64,000 bases of DNA. Source: Microcoleus sp036704825 (GTDB lineage: Bacteria; Cyanobacteriota; Cyanobacteriia; Cyanobacteriales; Microcoleaceae). Both the position numbers and the translations under genes were made by a program. The notes below the pieces were generated by a model. That model was not told where the DNA came from and did no database searches. It saw nothing but the letters and a program-made list of their open reading frames with translations. The stretch is taken from NCBI GenBank assembly GCA_036704825.1, contig JAUBSN010000035.1, positions 14,372 through 78,371 on the forward strand, in the 5' to 3' direction. Positions 43,455-51,252 of this stretch are shown piece after piece. Position 1 is the first letter of the stretch; every line of letters starts with the position of its first letter.

Positions 43455-45221
43455 GTGTCTGCTCTCCTTGATGACTCTATTAATCGCCAGCGCTCCCCCA
43501 AGCACACTGGCGAAGCCGATGAGCCAAAAACTGCTAGTAAATCCTACAAAAGTAAAGCTTATCGCTGGAATCGCGAAAAATATTCCCGGAAGCGGCGCTT
43601 CTTCGACATTTGGACCTTTGTCTTGCTCTGGCTGGCTTCCCTCTGGCTCGACAGCAAAAATTGGAGCTACTGGGGAGGCGTGACAGAAGAAAAGAAAGTT
43701 GCCAGACGCCGCTTTCAAGCTATCTGGGTGCGAGAAACACTCTTGGATTTGGGCCCTACTTTCATCAAAGTTGGGCAATTATTTTCCACCCGCGCCGATT
43801 TGTTCCCGGCAGAGTTTGTTGAGGAACTTTCTAAGCTGCAAGATAAAGTGCCTGCTTTTAGCTACGAGCAGTTAGAGGTAATTGTCGAGCAAGATTTGGG
43901 CAAGACAGTTCTTGAACTCTACCGCAGCTTTGACCCGGTGCCCCTGGCCGCTGCAAGTCTGGGTCAGGTACACAAAGCTCAACTGCATTCGGGCCAGGAA
44001 GTAGTAGTCAAGGTGCAGCGCCCGGGACTGCGGAAGCTGTTCGAGATAGATTTGCAAATTCTTAAGGGAATTGCCCGCTACTTTCAAAACCATCCTAAGT
44101 GGGGCTACGGCCGAGATTGGATGGGGATTTATGAGGAATGCTGTCGGATTCTGTGGCTGGAAATTGACTATCTCCATGAAGGTCGCAATGCTGATACTTT
44201 TCGCCGCAATTTTAGCAACTGTGACTGGGTGCGGGTGCCAAAGGTTTATTGGCGGTACGCTGCTCCGCGAGTGCTGACCTTGGAATACCTGCCGGGAATT
44301 AAAATCAGCCACTACGAAGCTTTGGAAGCGGCTGGTATCGATCGTAAATTAATCGCTCAGTTAGGTGCAAAAGCTTATTTGCGCCAGTTGCTCAATGACG
44401 GCTTTTTCCACGCTGACCCACACCCCGGCAACATCGCTGTTAGTGCTGAGGGTTCTCTGATTTTTTACGATTTCGGCATGATGGGTCAAATTCAGTCGAA
44501 CGTCCGCGAAGGACTGATGGAGACGCTTTACGGCATTGCTTCCAAGGATGGACAGCGGATTATGGATTCTCTGATCGAGTTGGGAGCTTTGGTGCCTACG
44601 GGTGATATGAGTCCGGTGCGCCGCAGCATCCAGTACATGCTGGACAACTTCATGGACAAGCCTTTTGAAACTCAGTCTGTGAGCGCGATTACCGACGACC
44701 TTTACGATATTGCCTACAACCAACCTTTCCGCTTCCCAGCTACCTTTACTTTTGTAATGCGAGCTTTTTCCACCATCGAAGGGGTGGGCAGAGGCTTAGA
44801 TCCCGAGTTCAACTTTATGGAGGTGGCACAACCTTTTGCCATGCAGCTTATGAGTAATGGAAATGGCCCTGATACAAGTAGCAGCATTTTTAACGAAATC
44901 GGCCGTCAGGCGGCTCAGGTGAGTTCTACTGCTTTGGGTTTGCCCCGCCGGATTGAGGAGACTATTGACAAACTCGAACAGGGAGATTTGCGGATTCGCG
45001 TCCGTTCTGCCGAAACAGAGCGCTTGCTGCGTCGCATGAGCAGCGCTCAAATGGGTACGAATTATGCTTTGGCAATGAGTGCTTTTACTTTGTCGGCGAC
45101 TATTTTGTTTGTCAGCAATCAAGTCTGGCCGGCTGTCGCTGTGGCAGTGCTGGCCGCGGTTGCAGGGTTTGCTATGCTGCGTTTGTTCAAACGGATCGAT
45201 CGTTTAGACAGGATGTCATAA
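43455..45221 (+). CDS. AarF/UbiB (ABC1) atypical kinase
   Basis: The protein belongs to the ABC1/UbiB kinase-like family, which supports quinone (in cyanobacteria plastoquinone) metabolism and lipid-related processes at membranes. Key marks are the KxGQ motif in PTFIKVGQLFSTRADLFP, the Ala-rich loop AAASLGQVHKAQL, VVVKVQRPG (ATP-anchoring Lys), DPHPGN and the metal-binding FYDFGMMG. Two C-terminal hydrophobic helices (ALAMSAFTLSATILFVSN, WPAVAVAVLAAVAGFAML) anchor it. The start is uncertain between TTG 43443 and GTG 43455. It lies between the Ser/Thr kinase and PP2C genes. Confidence 0.92.
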   Translation: MSALLDDSINRQRSPKHTGEADEPKTASKSYKSKAYRWNREKYSRKRRFFDIWTFVLLWLASLWLDSKNWSYWGGVTEEKKVARRRFQAIWVRETLLDLGPTFIKVGQLFSTRADLFPAEFVEELSKLQDKVPAFSYEQLEVIVEQDLGKTVLELYRSFDPVPLAAASLGQVHKAQLHSGQEVVVKVQRPGLRKLFEIDLQILKGIARYFQNHPKWGYGRDWMGIYEECCRILWLEIDYLHEGRNADTFRRNFSNCDWVRVPKVYWRYAAPRVLTLEYLPGIKISHYEALEAAGIDRKLIAQLGAKAYLRQLLNDGFFHADPHPGNIAVSAEGSLIFYDFGMMGQIQSNVREGLMETLYGIASKDGQRIMDSLIELGALVPTGDMSPVRRSIQYMLDNFMDKPFETQSVSAITDDLYDIAYNQPFRFPATFTFVMRAFSTIEGVGRGLDPEFNFMEVAQPFAMQLMSNGNGPDTSSSIFNEIGRQAAQVSSTALGLPRRIEETIDKLEQGDLRIRVRSAETERLLRRMSSAQMGTNYALAMSAFTLSATILFVSNQVWPAVAVAVLAAVAGFAMLRLFKRIDRLDRMS

Positions 45222-45347
45222 TTGTGCAATTTGGGATTTGAAATTTCAGGTTTGAGATTTCTCGCCAGCCCAAATTTGACATCGAATGTTAAGTTTTGGC
45301 TGGCTGACCGCAGATTGCTGAAGTTTACAAGACTTACGCGCTTTGAA

Positions 45348-45380
45348 GCGAAAAACCCAGGCAGCCAGGGGGTTTTTCGC
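45348..45380 (+). terminator. hairpin after the AarF gene
   Basis: GCGAAAAACCC (45348-45358) and GGGTTTTTCGC (45370-45380) form a perfect 11-bp stem with an 11-nt loop. It lies about 125 bp after the stop and right after GACTTACGCGC, which resembles the outer end of the AAACCGGGTTT elements, so it may be another derivative. Confidence 0.5.
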
Positions 45381-45615
45381 CAGCAAAACCTCGGATTTTG
45401 GGTATAAATCCAGTTTTTTTGCAGGTGCTGCTGAATTTACTGGATTTACCAAAATTTTACGATGGGATTACCATCATACGATCTACAATATGAGGTCAAG
45501 GAAGTGCAGTTTTTCCAAAACTCGCGATCGTGGGCGACAGAAATTTTAACTCCTGTTCGGGATTTAAGTTTTGGAAGAAAACATAGCACCCAATTAAATC
45601 AAACTTTCAAGTTCG

Positions 45616-46368
45616 ATGAGTCCAATCACCCAATCTATGAAACGCTCTTTCGCAGGCAAGACAGACACAGGGCTAGTTCGTTCCGTAAATCAGGATTCGT
45701 ACTACATAGACTCTGACGGGCGATTTTTCATAGTGGCCGATGGAATGGGAGGACACGCCGGAGGTCAAGAAGCCAGCCGGATTGCGACTCAGGCGATTCA
45801 ATCTTATTTGCTCGAACATTGGGAAGGGCCAGAGGATTCTCCGCTGTTGTTGGAAAAGGCTTTTTTAATTGCCAATCAAGCAATTTTGACGGATCAGCTC
45901 GACCACCCGGAGCGTGCTGATATGGGAACTACGGCTGTGGTTCTAATGTTTAGGGATGAGGGCCGGCCTTGGTGCGCTAATATCGGGGACTCTCGTTTGT
46001 ACCGACTGCACGGATCTCGCTTGCAACAGATTACTGAAGACCAGACTTGGGTGGCTCAGGCTGTGAAAAGAAAGGCCCTAACTCCCGACCAGGCTCGCAC
46101 TCATCCTTGGCGTCACGTTTTGTCCCAGTGTTTGGGCCGCGATGATTTGCGGGAGATAGATATTTTGCCGGTGGACGTGCAGCCTGGGGATCGCTTGCTG
46201 CTGTGCAGCGATGGCTTGACTGAAGAACTTTCCGATCCTTTGATAGCTTCGCCTCTGAAGTCGATTCGCGCCTGCGAGGGCGCTGCAAATGCTTTAATTC
46301 AAGCAGCTAAGGATAAAGGTGGACGCGATAATATTACTGTGGTGATCGTGACGATCGACCTCAAATAA
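45616..46368 (+). CDS. PP2C-family protein phosphatase
   Basis: The 250-residue protein shows the metal-dependent phosphatase motifs in order. These are the TDTGLVRSVNQDSY start, FFIVADGMGGHAGG, DMGTTAVVLM, WCANIGDSRLYRL, LLCSDGLTEEL and GGRDNITVVIV. Each metal-binding Asp is present (NQD, ADG, SDG, RDN), so it should be active on phospho-Ser/Thr proteins. The absence of sensory or membrane domains makes it a general PppA/PrpC-like phosphatase. The last 38 codons and the following 70 bp are duplicated directly downstream. Confidence 0.93.
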   Translation: MSPITQSMKRSFAGKTDTGLVRSVNQDSYYIDSDGRFFIVADGMGGHAGGQEASRIATQAIQSYLLEHWEGPEDSPLLLEKAFLIANQAILTDQLDHPERADMGTTAVVLMFRDEGRPWCANIGDSRLYRLHGSRLQQITEDQTWVAQAVKRKALTPDQARTHPWRHVLSQCLGRDDLREIDILPVDVQPGDRLLLCSDGLTEELSDPLIASPLKSIRACEGAANALIQAAKDKGGRDNITVVIVTIDLK

Positions 46369-46621
46369 TATCCGATCGCCCGATCGCACCCGACCATCTA
46401 AAATCGAAAAATCTAAAATCTAAAATCTAAAATCTAATCTGAAGTCAATTCGCGCCTGCGAGGGCGCTGCAAATGCTTTAATTCAAGCAGCTAAGGACAA
46501 AGGTGGACGCGATAATATTACTGTGGCGATCGTGACGATCGACCTCAAATAATATCCGATCGCCCGATCGCGCCCGACCATCTAAAATCGAAAAATCTAA
46601 AATCTAAAATCTAAAATCTAA
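46254..46621 (+). repeat. 184-bp tandem duplication of the PP2C 3' end
   Basis: 46254-46437 is repeated at 46438-46621 with only about four differences (TCGATT/TCAATT, GGATAAA/GGACAAA, GTGGTGAT/GTGGCGAT and one in the HIP1-rich tail). The unit covers the last 38 codons, the stop, a run of GATCGCCCGATCG and the ATCTAAA heptamers. Near-identity implies a recent event, perhaps recombination between ATCTAAA repeats. Confidence 0.92.
46438..46552 (+). pseudogene. duplicated C-terminal fragment of the PP2C gene
   Basis: It encodes the same terminal peptide, including GGRDNIT and ending VTIDLK, but has no start and is preceded by stop codons in the repeat. Not expected to be translated. It lies in front of anmK. 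Confidence 0.85.
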
Positions 46622-46634
46622 AATCTAAAATAGA

Positions 46635-47837
46635 ATGACTCGCGTTATCGGTTTGATCAGCGGCACGTCGGTGGATGGCATTGATGCTGCTTTGGTGGAT
46701 GTCGTCGGTTCCCACACAGACTTGAAAGTGCAATTGGTGGCCGGCAACACTTTCCCTTATCCTGCTAACTTGCGATCGCAAATTCTCTCGGTTTGCAGCG
46801 GCTCGGCTTTGTCAATGGCTGAACTAGCAGAATTAGATGATGCCATCGCCCAAGAATTTGCCACGGCGGCATTGACAATTCAAGCAGAATATGATAAAGC
46901 CGAATTAATCGGCTCTCACGGTCAAACCGTCTACCACCGACCTGCTGGGAAAGCCCAGAAAGACAGCGCCGGTGCGTTAATGGGCTACAGCTTGCAACTC
47001 GGGCGGGGCGCGCTAATTGCGGAATTGACAGGCATTACTACTGTGAGTAACTTTCGATCGGCAGACATAGCAGCAGGCGGTCAAGGAGCACCCTTAGTGT
47101 CAATAGTTGATGCCTGCCTGCTGGCAGAACCGAACCGCAGCCTCTGCATCCAAAATCTAGGCGGAATTGGCAATGTTACCTATCTTCCGGCCACGGGAAA
47201 AAGGGAAAACCAGGACGAGTCAGAAATTTTGAGTCTTGGGGAAGGCATATGGGGCTGGGATACAGGCCCGGGGAATTCCCTCTTGGATTTGGCAGTGCAG
47301 CACTTCTCAGGTGGCACTAAGACGATCGACGAAGGTGGAGCTTGGGCGGCATCGGGAACTCCCTGTCAAGCTTTAGTCGATGATTGGCTCGCATCAGAGT
47401 TCTTCCGCCAAGCACCGCCGAAATCAACGGGGCGAGAGTTATTTGGTGTAGACTATTTTGACAGGTGTTTGGTCGAGGCCCAAGGTTACAACCTCAGTCC
47501 TGCTGACGTGCTGGCTACTCTGACAGAACTGACTGCAGCCTCGATCGTTCACAGTTACCAAACTTTTTTACCGGCTATGCCCGATCTAGTTTTACTGTGC
47601 GGGGGTGGCAGCCACAATCTCTACTTAAAACGCCGATTGCAATCTCAATTGCACCCAGTGCAAGTGTTGACTACTTCTGAGGCAGGCTTGAATGTAGATT
47701 TTAAAGAGGCGATCGCTTTCGCGGTTTTAGCAGCATGGCGGGTTCGGGGCATTCCCGGCAATCTACCTCAAGTTACTGGGGCGCGGGCACCGGTACTTTT
47801 AGGGGAAATTAACTCTTGTTGGCACAGTTGGGCGTGA
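46635..47837 (+). CDS. anmK: anhydro-N-acetylmuramic acid kinase
   Basis: It phosphorylates and opens 1,6-anhydro-MurNAc to MurNAc-6-phosphate in peptidoglycan recycling. The 400 residues match the family. Signatures are the phosphate loop IGLISGTSVDGIDAALVDV, GSHGQTVYHRP (catalytic region), NFRSADIAAGGQGAPLVSI, NLGGIGNVTYLP, WDTGPGNSLLD (catalytic Asp) and LCGGGSHNLYLKRRL. All are intact. It is separated from PP2C by the duplicated segment, which now serves as its upstream region, so its promoter may have been altered by the duplication. Confidence 0.95.
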   Translation: MTRVIGLISGTSVDGIDAALVDVVGSHTDLKVQLVAGNTFPYPANLRSQILSVCSGSALSMAELAELDDAIAQEFATAALTIQAEYDKAELIGSHGQTVYHRPAGKAQKDSAGALMGYSLQLGRGALIAELTGITTVSNFRSADIAAGGQGAPLVSIVDACLLAEPNRSLCIQNLGGIGNVTYLPATGKRENQDESEILSLGEGIWGWDTGPGNSLLDLAVQHFSGGTKTIDEGGAWAASGTPCQALVDDWLASEFFRQAPPKSTGRELFGVDYFDRCLVEAQGYNLSPADVLATLTELTAASIVHSYQTFLPAMPDLVLLCGGGSHNLYLKRRLQSQLHPVQVLTTSEAGLNVDFKEAIAFAVLAAWRVRGIPGNLPQVTGARAPVLLGEINSCWHSWA

Positions 47838-47917
47838 TAGCATAGAGTCTGAGGGACAACGGCTGTGCGTTGTTGCACCAGCATTGTAGCCAGCAGCAAA
47901 AGCATAGGAACAGCACT

Positions 47918-48367
47918 GTGGCTCACACGTTTTTAATGGAATCTGGCCAATGGACGCTCGAAGGAAGCTGGATTGAGCGCAATGGCGTGCCAATTACGGT
48001 TAAAGGCAAAACTTTAGTGAGCTGGAACCGAACAGATTGGTTCAGTATGGTGACGAAACTGGTGTTTCCTGGAGGCGATCGCGAAGAGATTGTTTTGCAG
48101 TACCGAGGACACCTCAACAGCGATGAACGGCAGTATACTTTTGTACTCCAACACAGCGAACTCGGCCGCGTCGAGGGCGAAGGTTGGATTGCTCCCCAGT
48201 CGATCGTCCAGCGTTATTGGGTATTGGGAGACGAACGCCAGCGGCGGACAGGTTTTGATACCCTTCACCGGGTTGATGACAACCGCTACTACCAATCTAG
48301 TGGCATCATGTCCGGTCATTACTTGACCAGTACAATGGAGGCGACTCTGGAACGTCAGCCAGAATAA
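47918..48367 (+). CDS. conserved hypothetical beta-rich protein
   Basis: GTG 47918, with AGGA about 8 bp upstream, gives 149 residues starting AHTFLMESGQWTLEGSWIER. Alternating short strands (KTLVSWNRTDWFSMVTKLVF, REEIVLQYRGHLNSDERQY, RVEGEGWIAPQSIVQRYWVL) suggest a lipocalin-like beta barrel, comparable with cyanobacterial proteins that carry related Trp-rich strands. The family cannot be named with confidence. It lies 80 bp after anmK on the same strand and may be co-transcribed. Confidence 0.65.
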   Translation: MAHTFLMESGQWTLEGSWIERNGVPITVKGKTLVSWNRTDWFSMVTKLVFPGGDREEIVLQYRGHLNSDERQYTFVLQHSELGRVEGEGWIAPQSIVQRYWVLGDERQRRTGFDTLHRVDDNRYYQSSGIMSGHYLTSTMEATLERQPE

Positions 48368-48426
48368 CTCTGTCTAGAGTCCACAGTTGCCAGTTCTAGG
48401 GATTTGATGTAAAAACTGAAGGTTTT

Positions 48427-48461
48427 GCTAGTCGGAGGTCGCGCTCAGATGTCCGACTAGC
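48427..48461 (+). terminator. hairpin GCTAGTCGGA/TCCGACTAGC
   Basis: Perfect 10-bp arms at 48427-48436 and 48452-48461 with a 15-nt loop, about 60 bp after the preceding stop. There is no T-run. Confidence 0.5.
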
Positions 48462-48805
48462 GCCATTGTTGTCAAACCTCATCCGCTGCAAACAAACACA
48501 AATATATTGAATTTGTTAAAAATTTAATTGGTTAAAAAATTAACACTTACTATTAATTAATAGTTATCTCATTTTTGAGTCGAGGCGCGATAAATTATCT
48601 TTGCACTCTCCGGTGGTGTCGATCGACAAAGTTCTGAGCTCGACTCCCCAATTCGAGTGAAATTCACAAAGAAACTGTCCTATTTTCCTCAAGTCTCTAT
48701 ACAGGTCTTCTAGCTTCTGCCTTCGAGTGACGCCCCATCACCCCCAACTCCTTTCCGCATGAGGGAAGTGAGTAAGAGACGGAGGTCGCCGACTGCGACT
48801 CTTGG
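48462..48805. other. intergenic region between convergent genes
   Basis: AT-rich in its first half (TTAATTGGTTAAAAAATTAA near 48521), then pyrimidine-rich. No gene and no further clear structure. Confidence 0.35.
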
Positions 48806-49003
48806 TTACTCAACGCCTGGGTTAGGTTCTAAACCCCAGTGGTGTTTCAGAAAATGGCGGTACATGGTTTCTCGTAGCATCATTTGCTCGTAAAGCTTGA
48901 CCAAAAACTCCTGAGCTTGTTCGCGGCTCATGTCACTTACCTGTGTTTTGAAGGAACACAGGCTAAATTGCTGTTCCAAAGACAATTCTGCTGGTTGGCT
49001 CAT
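48806..49003 (-). CDS. nblA: phycobilisome degradation protein NblA
   Basis: This 65-residue helical protein triggers proteolysis of phycobilisomes during nutrient starvation by acting as an adaptor between phycobiliproteins and the Clp protease. The sequence ELSLEQQFSLCSFKTQVSDM followed by SREQAQEFLVKLYEQMMLRE and YRHFLKHHWGL is the NblA signature, with the usual length. It confirms a phycobilisome-bearing cyanobacterium. Expression is normally induced by nitrogen or sulfur loss; a promoter candidate lies about 130-155 bp upstream. Confidence 0.95.
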   Translation of the reverse strand: MSQPAELSLEQQFSLCSFKTQVSDMSREQAQEFLVKLYEQMMLRETMYRHFLKHHWGLEPNPGVE

Positions 49004-49481
49004 GACTTTGACTCCTCTTTAAGTAAAGGTGACTTAAAAGTGAACACCTGGATTAACCTGATTTGTAAGTTGTTTCAGCGATCGACCGTTTGTTTCGGGA
49101 TGACCGATAGCCCATCTGGGTTGAGTCTATATTACAAAAGGTAACAATCATTTGACAAAATTACCATCTGTCCCAGGAAATAACTTAGTGATAATGATGG
49201 CGAAATGCCTGCAAAAGTTCCTTCCGCAGGCATATACAAATGTATCTAGTTGTGAAGAGAAAAAAGGCTCAGTACGAACCAAAATAATTGAAGCCCTTTA
49301 TACCAAATCCGGCGGGGATTCTCTGGGAGAGGGGGAGAGGGGGAGAGGGGGAGATTGGGAAAATTTCTATTTCTCTGTTCTCCCTTCTTCCTTCTCCCTT
49401 CTTCCGACGGACATCGGACTGACATCCGTTACATCCGTTACATCCGTTACACAATCCGTTGCCGAACCTTCTTCCTTATAA
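49004..49481. other. nblA upstream region with microsatellites
   Basis: Beyond the promoter candidate, the gap has an AGAGGGGG octamer repeat (about 49325-49353) and three CATCCGTTA nonamers (about 49432-49450). A plus-strand frame at 49152-49481 is created by these repeats (TSVTSVTSV) and is rejected. Confidence 0.55.
49129..49158 (-). promoter_or_regulatory. candidate nblA promoter
   Basis: On the minus strand TTGTCA (49153-49158) and TAATAT (49129-49134) are 18 bp apart, matching 5/6 and 4/6 of the sigma70 boxes, about 125 bp before the start codon. I found no exact NtcA site (GTA-N8-TAC). Confidence 0.35.
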
Positions 49482-50210
49482 CTAATTCGAGGGCCCGACA
49501 TTTTGCGGTGGAGTAACCGCTCCGGGTCTTAAATTGGGAGCAGCGGGTGCAGGCGAAACAGGAGGAATGCCCTGATTTGCCCCAGAGTTGCTAGGCTGCC
49601 CGGGAGCTGGGAGAGGGGATTGAAACTGATTCGGATTGAACTGCTGCGGCCCGGGAGCAGGGAGAGGAGATGGAAACTGATTTGGATTGAGCTGCTGCTG
49701 CCCCGGAGCCAAAGGAGACTGCTGGGGTTGACCGGAATTGCCGATCGCAGGTGCTGCAGGAATGCCAGAATTGGGAAGCGAGGGATTTGGCAATGGGGAG
49801 GAAGCCGAACTAGGAAGAGTTGCCAGGGCAACTCTATCGCCGCCTACCTCTCTCAATTTGTCTAAAACCTCGACAACTTTGGCATATCTAGCATTTTGAG
49901 GAGCGTACAGCACCATCAACCCCGCAGGATTTTTACTTTGGAAACTCTTTAAAACTCGATCGAGCTGTTGGTAATTAACAGGCAATTGGTCGATATAAGT
50001 TTGCCCGAAATCGTCAATGCTGACAATCAGCATCTCTCGCATCTGTGTTTGTCCCGTCTTCGCTTTAGGCAAATCGACATTAATTGCTTGCTGGCGAGTC
50101 AGTTGCAGAGCCGCCAGCAGAAAAAACGTCAGAATGCAAAATATCACGTCAATTAAAGGCACCAGTTCAATCCGAGCCTCTTCAGCAGGAGTATCTAGAT
50201 TAATCTTCAT
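49482..50210 (-). CDS. exbD: ExbD/TolR-family biopolymer transport protein
   Basis: The 242-residue protein starts with a cytoplasmic segment, then the single transmembrane helix carrying the essential Asp (ELVPLIDVIFCILTFFLLAA). A periplasmic ExbD/TolR domain (EMLIVSIDDFGQTYIDQLPV through VVEVLDKLREVGGDRVALAT) follows. The C-terminal ~105 residues are an unusual Pro/Asn/Gln/Ser tail with a repeated FNPNQFxSPLPAPG unit. With ExbB it forms a proton-driven motor for TonB-dependent uptake or envelope maintenance. It lies 15 bp after exbB. Confidence 0.9.
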   Translation of the reverse strand: MKINLDTPAEEARIELVPLIDVIFCILTFFLLAALQLTRQQAINVDLPKAKTGQTQMREMLIVSIDDFGQTYIDQLPVNYQQLDRVLKSFQSKNPAGLMVLYAPQNARYAKVVEVLDKLREVGGDRVALATLPSSASSPLPNPSLPNSGIPAAPAIGNSGQPQQSPLAPGQQQLNPNQFPSPLPAPGPQQFNPNQFQSPLPAPGQPSNSGANQGIPPVSPAPAAPNLRPGAVTPPQNVGPSN

Positions 50211-50225
50211 CAGTTCTGTGGAGTT

Positions 50226-51011
50226 TTAATTATTAGAAGGTGAATCTTCTGCCGGATCTGAACCTTTTAATTTCGGCTCCCGGTTCCTTTCTGCCGATTC
50301 TTGAGAATTGAGAGAACGCCTGTTCAAACCATCGGAAGCAAAGGAAGAATTGCTGTATTCTGCACCGGGCGATCGACCCTTAGCATTAGCAGCAGGCCAG
50401 TATTGCCTGTAAAGCAATTCCAGTTCATTTCCAGCTTTGCGAAATATTTTTGTCTGGTTGAACAAAAAAGCTTGAAATATCCGATAAAACGCCAAGGTAA
50501 AAATTGCTACTACCATCCCAGTAGCAGTGGTGATCAGCGCCTCGCTAATCCCCAAAGTTACGCCAGTTGTTGCCGCCGTCCCGATGTCGCCCAGACGGAT
50601 AGAACTGAGCGAGTTAATCAAGCCCAGAACTGTTCCCAGCAAGCCCAGCAAAGGGGCTAGAGCGATCGTAGCTTCTAAGATTTTGTCACCGCGCCGCATC
50701 GAAGCCAACTCTTCATCGGCTGCTGCTTCAAGTGCGAGTCGAAACAAATCTGGTTCGGGATTGTAGAGCCGCAGGGGTGCATAAAGAAATCGCCCGATCG
50801 GCTGTCGGTTTGCTTGTCTGGCAATCTCGTTAGCCGCCCCCCAATCGCTGCGAGCAGCATCAAGAATCCGGTTAACTATCTGCTTTTCTTTGCTCAGGAG
50901 GCTCGCCCAAAACCACAAGCGCTCGATAATTGTGCTCAAAGATAGAATCGATAACACCAACAGGGGCCACATGGCGGGGCCGCCTTTTTGAAACAGTTCT
51001 TGAATATTCAC
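50226..51011 (-). CDS. exbB: ExbB/TolQ/MotA-family proton channel protein
   Basis: The 261-residue protein has three transmembrane helices: PLLVLSILSLSTIIERLWFW, ATIALAPLLGLLGTVLGLIN and ALITTATGMVVAIFTLAFYR. The conserved P-L-L-G-L-L-G-T-V-x-G and T-x-x-G-x-x-V-A patterns of the family are present. It forms the pentameric stator around ExbD. The C-terminal ~60 residues are polar and low complexity. No tonB is adjacent; the partner is presumably encoded elsewhere. Confidence 0.9.
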   Translation of the reverse strand: MNIQELFQKGGPAMWPLLVLSILSLSTIIERLWFWASLLSKEKQIVNRILDAARSDWGAANEIARQANRQPIGRFLYAPLRLYNPEPDLFRLALEAAADEELASMRRGDKILEATIALAPLLGLLGTVLGLINSLSSIRLGDIGTAATTGVTLGISEALITTATGMVVAIFTLAFYRIFQAFLFNQTKIFRKAGNELELLYRQYWPAANAKGRSPGAEYSNSSFASDGLNRRSLNSQESAERNREPKLKGSDPAEDSPSNN

Positions 51012-51105
51012 AATATTTTTGCTCCTGCAGTACCCGCTAACTTTTGCTTCTGTTCTACTTTTTTTAACAAATCTAAGGCCATTTAATTTTAGCTATTAAT
51101 GTACT

Positions 51106-51206
51106 CAGGACTTACGCACCCGCGAGTAAAGAAAGCCGATTTTGCGAAGAGACCCTCGGGGTGCAACCAAGTATTTTCGTCGAGGAAACCCGGTTTCTGG
51201 GTAAGT
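51106..51206. repeat. AAACCGGGTTT palindromic element, copy D
   Basis: It starts CAGGACTTACGCACCCGCG, has a diverged left arm AAAGAAAGCCGATTTT, core GTGCAACCAAGTATT identical to copy C over TGCAACCAAGTATT, and right arm GAGGAAACCCGGTTTCTGGG ending GTAAGT. Lies upstream of exbB. Confidence 0.7.
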
Positions 51207-51252
51207 ATTGGTACTGTTTTCTAGTGCCTGCGGGCGATGGGCGGTGACTTTC

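Noticed and set aside
49152..49481. 109-codon frame upstream of exbD
   Set aside because: Created by the AGAGGGGG and CATCCGTTA microsatellites; the product is TSVTSV-like low complexity.
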